Source of the DNA: Paenibacillus gyeongsangnamensis
Lineage (GTDB): Bacteria > Bacillota > Bacilli > Paenibacillales > NBRC-103111
Length of the DNA: 64,000 nt
Assembly (NCBI RefSeq): GCF_027533625.1
Contig: NZ_JAQAGZ010000011.1
Location: forward strand, 62,001-126,000
Reading direction: 5' to 3'
The notes under the pieces are model-generated. The model saw only the letters and a program-made list of their open reading frames with translations, made no database searches and was not told where the DNA came from. Below are positions 60,871-64,000 of this stretch, piece after piece; within the stretch, counting starts at the first letter, position 1, and every line of letters starts with the position of its first letter. The translations under genes were made by a program, and so were the position numbers.

Positions 60871-61764
60871 CTACTGCTTCATCTTGGGATCGAGTGCATC
60901 GCGCAGCCCGTCGCCGAGGAGGTTAAATCCCAATACCGTCAGCATGATGGATAGTCCCGGGAAAAACAACGTCCAGAATCCGTGTTGAATAAACTGCCTC
61001 GAATCTGACAGCATTTTTCCCCACTCCGGTTCGGGGGGCTGTGCCCCCAAACCTAAAAATCCTAAAGCGGCACATTCCAGAATCGCGTGCGCAATGCTAA
61101 GCGTCCCTTGTACGATGATCGGAGTGAGGCTGTTCGGCAAAATATGCTGGAATAAAATTCGCGAATCTTTCATTCCTAAAGCCTTTGCAGCCATAATATA
61201 TTCCTCGGCTCTTAAGCTGAGCACTTTGGCGCGCACTAGCCGACCGAACACAGGGATATTCACAATGGCAATGGCGAGCAGCGCATTTTGTAAAGACGGC
61301 CCCAAAGCAGCGACAATCGCAATAGCAAGAAGAATTCCTGGAAATGCGAGCAAAATATCAAAAAAGCGGGAGATGGCCATATCCACCCATTTCCCATAAA
61401 AACCGGCCAAAATGCCCAACATGGTTCCAGCCGCAATGGAAAAAACAATGGATACCGTACCGACCCATAATGAAATACGCGAACCGTACACAACCCTTGC
61501 AAACACGTCCCTGCCCAGATCGTCCGTACCGAACCAATGAGCTGCTCCAGGCGGCTGCAATCGGTCCAACAAAACGGGCTCTTTATAATCATAATGAGTG
61601 ATGAATGGAGCGATGATGGCGATAATGATAAATAGGAACAAAATGATCAGCCCGGTTATTGCCAGCTTATTTTTGGCAAAGCTTCTCCACGTATCATACA
61701 AGGGGTTTGACGTACGCTCGGCTGCTTCATTGCTCAATTTCACGTTTGTTGCCAATTGCGGCAT
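60871..61764 (-). CDS. Peptide/nickel ABC permease, DppC-like
   Basis: The 297-residue permease has six membrane helices. HWFGTDDLGRDVFARVVYGSRISL is the DppC/OppC N-terminal motif, and AAKALGMKDSRILFQHILPN is the EAA loop. AAGGGGGGAATGGC leads to the ATG. It lies 12 bases after the DppB-like gene. No ATPase genes follow before the terminator, so DppD/DppF equivalents must be elsewhere, possibly to the right of the window. Confidence 0.9.
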   Translation of the reverse strand: MPQLATNVKLSNEAAERTSNPLYDTWRSFAKNKLAITGLIILFLFIIIAIIAPFITHYDYKEPVLLDRLQPPGAAHWFGTDDLGRDVFARVVYGSRISLWVGTVSIVFSIAAGTMLGILAGFYGKWVDMAISRFFDILLAFPGILLAIAIVAALGPSLQNALLAIAIVNIPVFGRLVRAKVLSLRAEEYIMAAKALGMKDSRILFQHILPNSLTPIIVQGTLSIAHAILECAALGFLGLGAQPPEPEWGKMLSDSRQFIQHGFWTLFFPGLSIMLTVLGFNLLGDGLRDALDPKMKQ

Positions 61765-61776
61765 GCCATTCCCCCC

Positions 61777-62826
61777 TTATTTATAGCTGATTCTAGGATC
61801 TATCGCCGCGTAGAGCAAATCGACGACCAAATTAATCAAAACAAAAATGAGTGCAATCACTAAAATTCCCGATTGAATGACAGGATAATCTCTGGAACTA
61901 ATCGCGTCAAAAATATATCGTCCCACTCCCGGCCAAGCGAAAATGGTTTCCGTCAACACCGCTCCGCCTAAAAGGTGGCCGGTTTGCAAGCCGATAACCG
62001 TCAGAACCGGGATAAACGCATTCCGAAAAGCATGATTATAAATAATGAAAAACTGCGACAATCCTTTTGCTCTGGCTGTACGGATAAAATCGGAACGCAG
62101 CACCTCCAGCATGGCGGAACGGGTCATTCGGGCGATAATAGCCATAGGAATCGTGCCGAGCGCAATGCCCGGTAAGATCAAATGCTTTAAAACCGTCCAA
62201 AATTGATCCCAGCTTCCGGCGAGTAAGGCGTCGATCATGTAAATGTTCGTGACCGCCTCGATCGGATCCCTCACATCCATACGGCCGATAGAAGGAAGCC
62301 ACTGCAGCTTCAACGCAAACGCCCATTGCTCCATTAATCCGAGCCAAAACACCGGCATGGAGACGCCAACCAGGGCCACTAACATTCCTGCATAATCAAA
62401 CCATGAGTTTTGCTTGAGCGCACTGAATATCCCGACATTAATCCCCAGGAATACGGCAAACAGCATACTAACTAGCGTCAACTCCAGCGTGGCAGCCATG
62501 TATGGAAAAATTTCCTTAGAAATCGCTTCTCTCGTGCGGATCGAGTTTCCTAAATCTCCGGAAACCAGCTTTTTCATATATTCATAGTACTGGACATAGG
62601 CCGGCTCATTCAGGCCGAGCTCATTCCTTAATGCTTTTACGGATTCAACGCTCGCCTTTTCTCCTAAAATAATTTCCGCAGGATCGCCAGGAATCGCATG
62701 AATGATGCCAAACACAATGATGGTCATCCCGATTAATACGGGAATCAATTGCAGCAGCCGCCTAATGATGTAGTTTACGATGTTGATCCCCCGCTTTCTT
62801 TTAAAAAAAGAGCGGCAGCCGAACAT
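61777..62826 (-). CDS. Peptide/nickel ABC permease, DppB-like
   Basis: The 349-residue permease has six membrane helices. YIIRRLLQLIPVLIGMTIIVF opens the DppB domain after a short basic leader (FFKRKRG); GDPAEIILG and FIRTARAKGLSQFFIIYNHAFRNA follow. GGAGGG lies about six bases before the ATG. It is 21 bases from the end of the binding-protein gene and 12 bases from the DppC-like gene, so the three are one operon. Confidence 0.9.
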   Translation of the reverse strand: MFGCRSFFKRKRGINIVNYIIRRLLQLIPVLIGMTIIVFGIIHAIPGDPAEIILGEKASVESVKALRNELGLNEPAYVQYYEYMKKLVSGDLGNSIRTREAISKEIFPYMAATLELTLVSMLFAVFLGINVGIFSALKQNSWFDYAGMLVALVGVSMPVFWLGLMEQWAFALKLQWLPSIGRMDVRDPIEAVTNIYMIDALLAGSWDQFWTVLKHLILPGIALGTIPMAIIARMTRSAMLEVLRSDFIRTARAKGLSQFFIIYNHAFRNAFIPVLTVIGLQTGHLLGGAVLTETIFAWPGVGRYIFDAISSRDYPVIQSGILVIALIFVLINLVVDLLYAAIDPRISYK

Positions 62827-62847
62827 ATGCCGCCCTCCACTGTCAAG

Positions 62848-64000
62848 TTACTTGAAGTAAACCTCCGTATAGGCTTCCGAGCCGGTCGGAGACGGTACGA
62901 AGCCGGCCACATTGGCTTTTGCTCCAAGCAACGGCGTAGAGTGAACAAGCGGAATCCATGGGGCGTCCTTCTTCATAATAACCTGCGCTTTTTTGTACAA
63001 ATCCTCGCGTTTTGCTTTATCCGTTGCGGACTGCGCTTCGATGAGCAGGCTGTGGACCTCGTCGTTGGAATAGCGGCTGCGGTTGTTGCCGCCAATGTTG
63101 TCTTTATCCAATTGGTTGTACAGGAAGTTGTCGGGGTCTCCGTTATCTCCGGTCCAGCCAAGCAAGAACAGATCGTCCTTCTCGCCTTTTTTCACATCAT
63201 CTAAATACGTCGCCCATTCCGGAGAAGAAATTTTCGTTTTTACGCCGATTTTGGCAAAGTCCGCTTGAATGGCTTCCGCCACCTTTTTAGCATCCTGCAT
63301 GTACGGACGGGAAACAGGCATCGCATAGAACACATATTCACCAGGCAATCCGTTCGGGTAGCCGGCCTCCTTCAAAAGCGACTTGGCTTTCTCCAAATCG
63401 TAAGGATAGTCTTGAACGTCTTTGTTATATCCCCACAAGGAAGGAGGCATCGGGTTGGTGGCCGGCTCTGCCAATCCCCCGAAGAAAGCGGAAATAATGG
63501 CTTTCTTGTTAACGGCGTAGCTCAGTGCTACACGCACCTTCGGATCGTCGAACGGCTTTTTGGTCGTCACAAAACCGAAGTAACCGACGTTGAACGAAGG
63601 ACGAATCACCTTTTGCAAGTTCTTATTGCCCTCCAGCGTCTTCAGATCGTCCGCGTTTATGCCTTCAATAAGGTCAAGCTCGCCGTTTTGCAAAGCCGTA
63701 AAACGGGCCGAGTTATCCGGAATCGCACGAACAATGACTTTGTTCAGCTTCGGTAAGCCTTGCTTCCAATAATTCGGGTTTTTCTCCAGAGTAATGGAAT
63801 CGTTGCGCTTCCACTCTTTAAATACGAACGGGCCCGTTCCGACCGGCTCTGATTTGAACTTTTCTTTTTTCTCTTGAATCGCCTTCGGGCTGCCGATACT
63901 GAACGCTGGCATGGCAACGTTTTGCAGGAACGGGGCTGAAGGCTTGTTCAGCGTGAACTGAACCGTATTCGGATCAATGGCTTTTACCTCTTTAATAACT
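62848..64000 (-). CDS. Peptide-binding protein, DppA/OppA family 5 (N-terminus beyond the window)
   Basis: The reading frame is open to the right edge, so the N-terminal half, including the signal and lipobox, is not visible. The visible 383 residues hold family 5 blocks: VGTGPFVFKEWKRND, ALSYAVNKKAII and LLGWTGDNGDPDNFLY. It binds peptides or a similar ligand and delivers it to the DppB/DppC-like permeases. The frame upstream of the first internal Met also reads as typical family sequence (VQFTLNKPSAPFLQNVA). Confidence 0.9.
   Translation of the reverse strand, partial: VIKEVKAIDPNTVQFTLNKPSAPFLQNVAMPAFSIGSPKAIQEKKEKFKSEPVGTGPFVFKEWKRNDSITLEKNPNYWKQGLPKLNKVIVRAIPDNSARFTALQNGELDLIEGINADDLKTLEGNKNLQKVIRPSFNVGYFGFVTTKKPFDDPKVRVALSYAVNKKAIISAFFGGLAEPATNPMPPSLWGYNKDVQDYPYDLEKAKSLLKEAGYPNGLPGEYVFYAMPVSRPYMQDAKKVAEAIQADFAKIGVKTKISSPEWATYLDDVKKGEKDDLFLLGWTGDNGDPDNFLYNQLDKDNIGGNNRSRYSNDEVHSLLIEAQSATDKAKREDLYKKAQVIMKKDAPWIPLVHSTPLLGAKANVAGFVPSPTGSEAYTEVYFK

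Noticed and set aside
1..64000. tRNA or rRNA genes
   Set aside because: No cloverleaf-like T-loop sequences or rRNA signature stretches were noticed on either strand; a covariance search would be needed to be certain.

Overview
The window looks like a chromosomal segment of a Paenibacillus-type soil or plant-associated firmicute. This rests on strong AGGAGG ribosome sites, frequent GTG/TTG starts, SpoVB and a KinB-like sporulation kinase, several LplB/LplC/LipO-type sugar importers of about 300, 320 and 540 residues, and very large membrane-anchored AraC regulators. No rRNA, tRNA, phage genes or CRISPR array were seen. The organism name is an inference from gene content.

Left part (1-31.9 kb). 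The edge cuts a pectinesterase. Next come a heterodimeric ABC exporter (BmrC/BmrD type), a ClpP paralogue, an ECF sigma factor, an internally deleted GH36 gene, a P-loop kinase-like protein, a beta-helix protein, a secreted TIM-barrel-like protein, a DinG/XPD-type helicase, a YkgJ-type cysteine protein, an ArsR-MFS pair with matching operator-like palindromes, a PIG-V/GtrB/GtrA membrane glycosylation group, an M50-like protease, and a frameshifted rhamnogalacturonan lyase-acetylesterase fusion beside an AraC gene and an orphan sugar-binding lipoprotein. A KinB-like kinase, SpoVB, a 57-residue membrane protein missed by ordinary length cut-offs, a GT2 enzyme, and a three-gene ABC-2 exporter behind a ykkC-like riboswitch follow.

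Centre (31.9-39.5 kb). A fucoside-type locus reads leftward: an AraC-type membrane regulator, two permeases, a LipO-like binding protein and a GH29 alpha-L-fucosidase. A tandem 102-bp repeat sits between the regulator and the permeases.

Right-centre (39.8-59.4 kb). This is the most coherent system: a sulfated glycosaminoglycan utilisation locus. It holds a PL8 chondroitinase ABC-like lyase without a signal peptide, a GH88 unsaturated glucuronyl hydrolase, a CxPxR sulfatase, its formylglycine-generating enzyme, two complete sugar importers (MalFG-type and LplBC/LipO-type), and an AraC-type regulator. A response regulator (47.7 kb) and a histidine kinase (57.9 kb) lie at either end of the second importer/lyase block. 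Although 10 kb apart, these two genes carry near-identical upstream regions (a GGGGAAT palindrome, a 17-bp-spaced promoter and a cre-like box), so they look like a split two-component system under one control. The lyase gene and the LplBC/LipO importer share a second promoter architecture with identical 28-bp offset.

Right end (59.4-64 kb): a PhnB/VOC protein, an endonuclease/exonuclease/phosphatase-fold protein with a GD-to-GN change, and a leftward Dpp/Opp-type peptide importer cut by the window edge.

Two inverted copies of a 210-bp MITE-like palindromic element lie at 8.0 and 41.0 kb; the second sits inside another dispersed repeat. Several broken genes (GH36, PL11-CE12, VOC, an S-layer-type protein fragment) suggest ongoing turnover of accessory carbohydrate genes.
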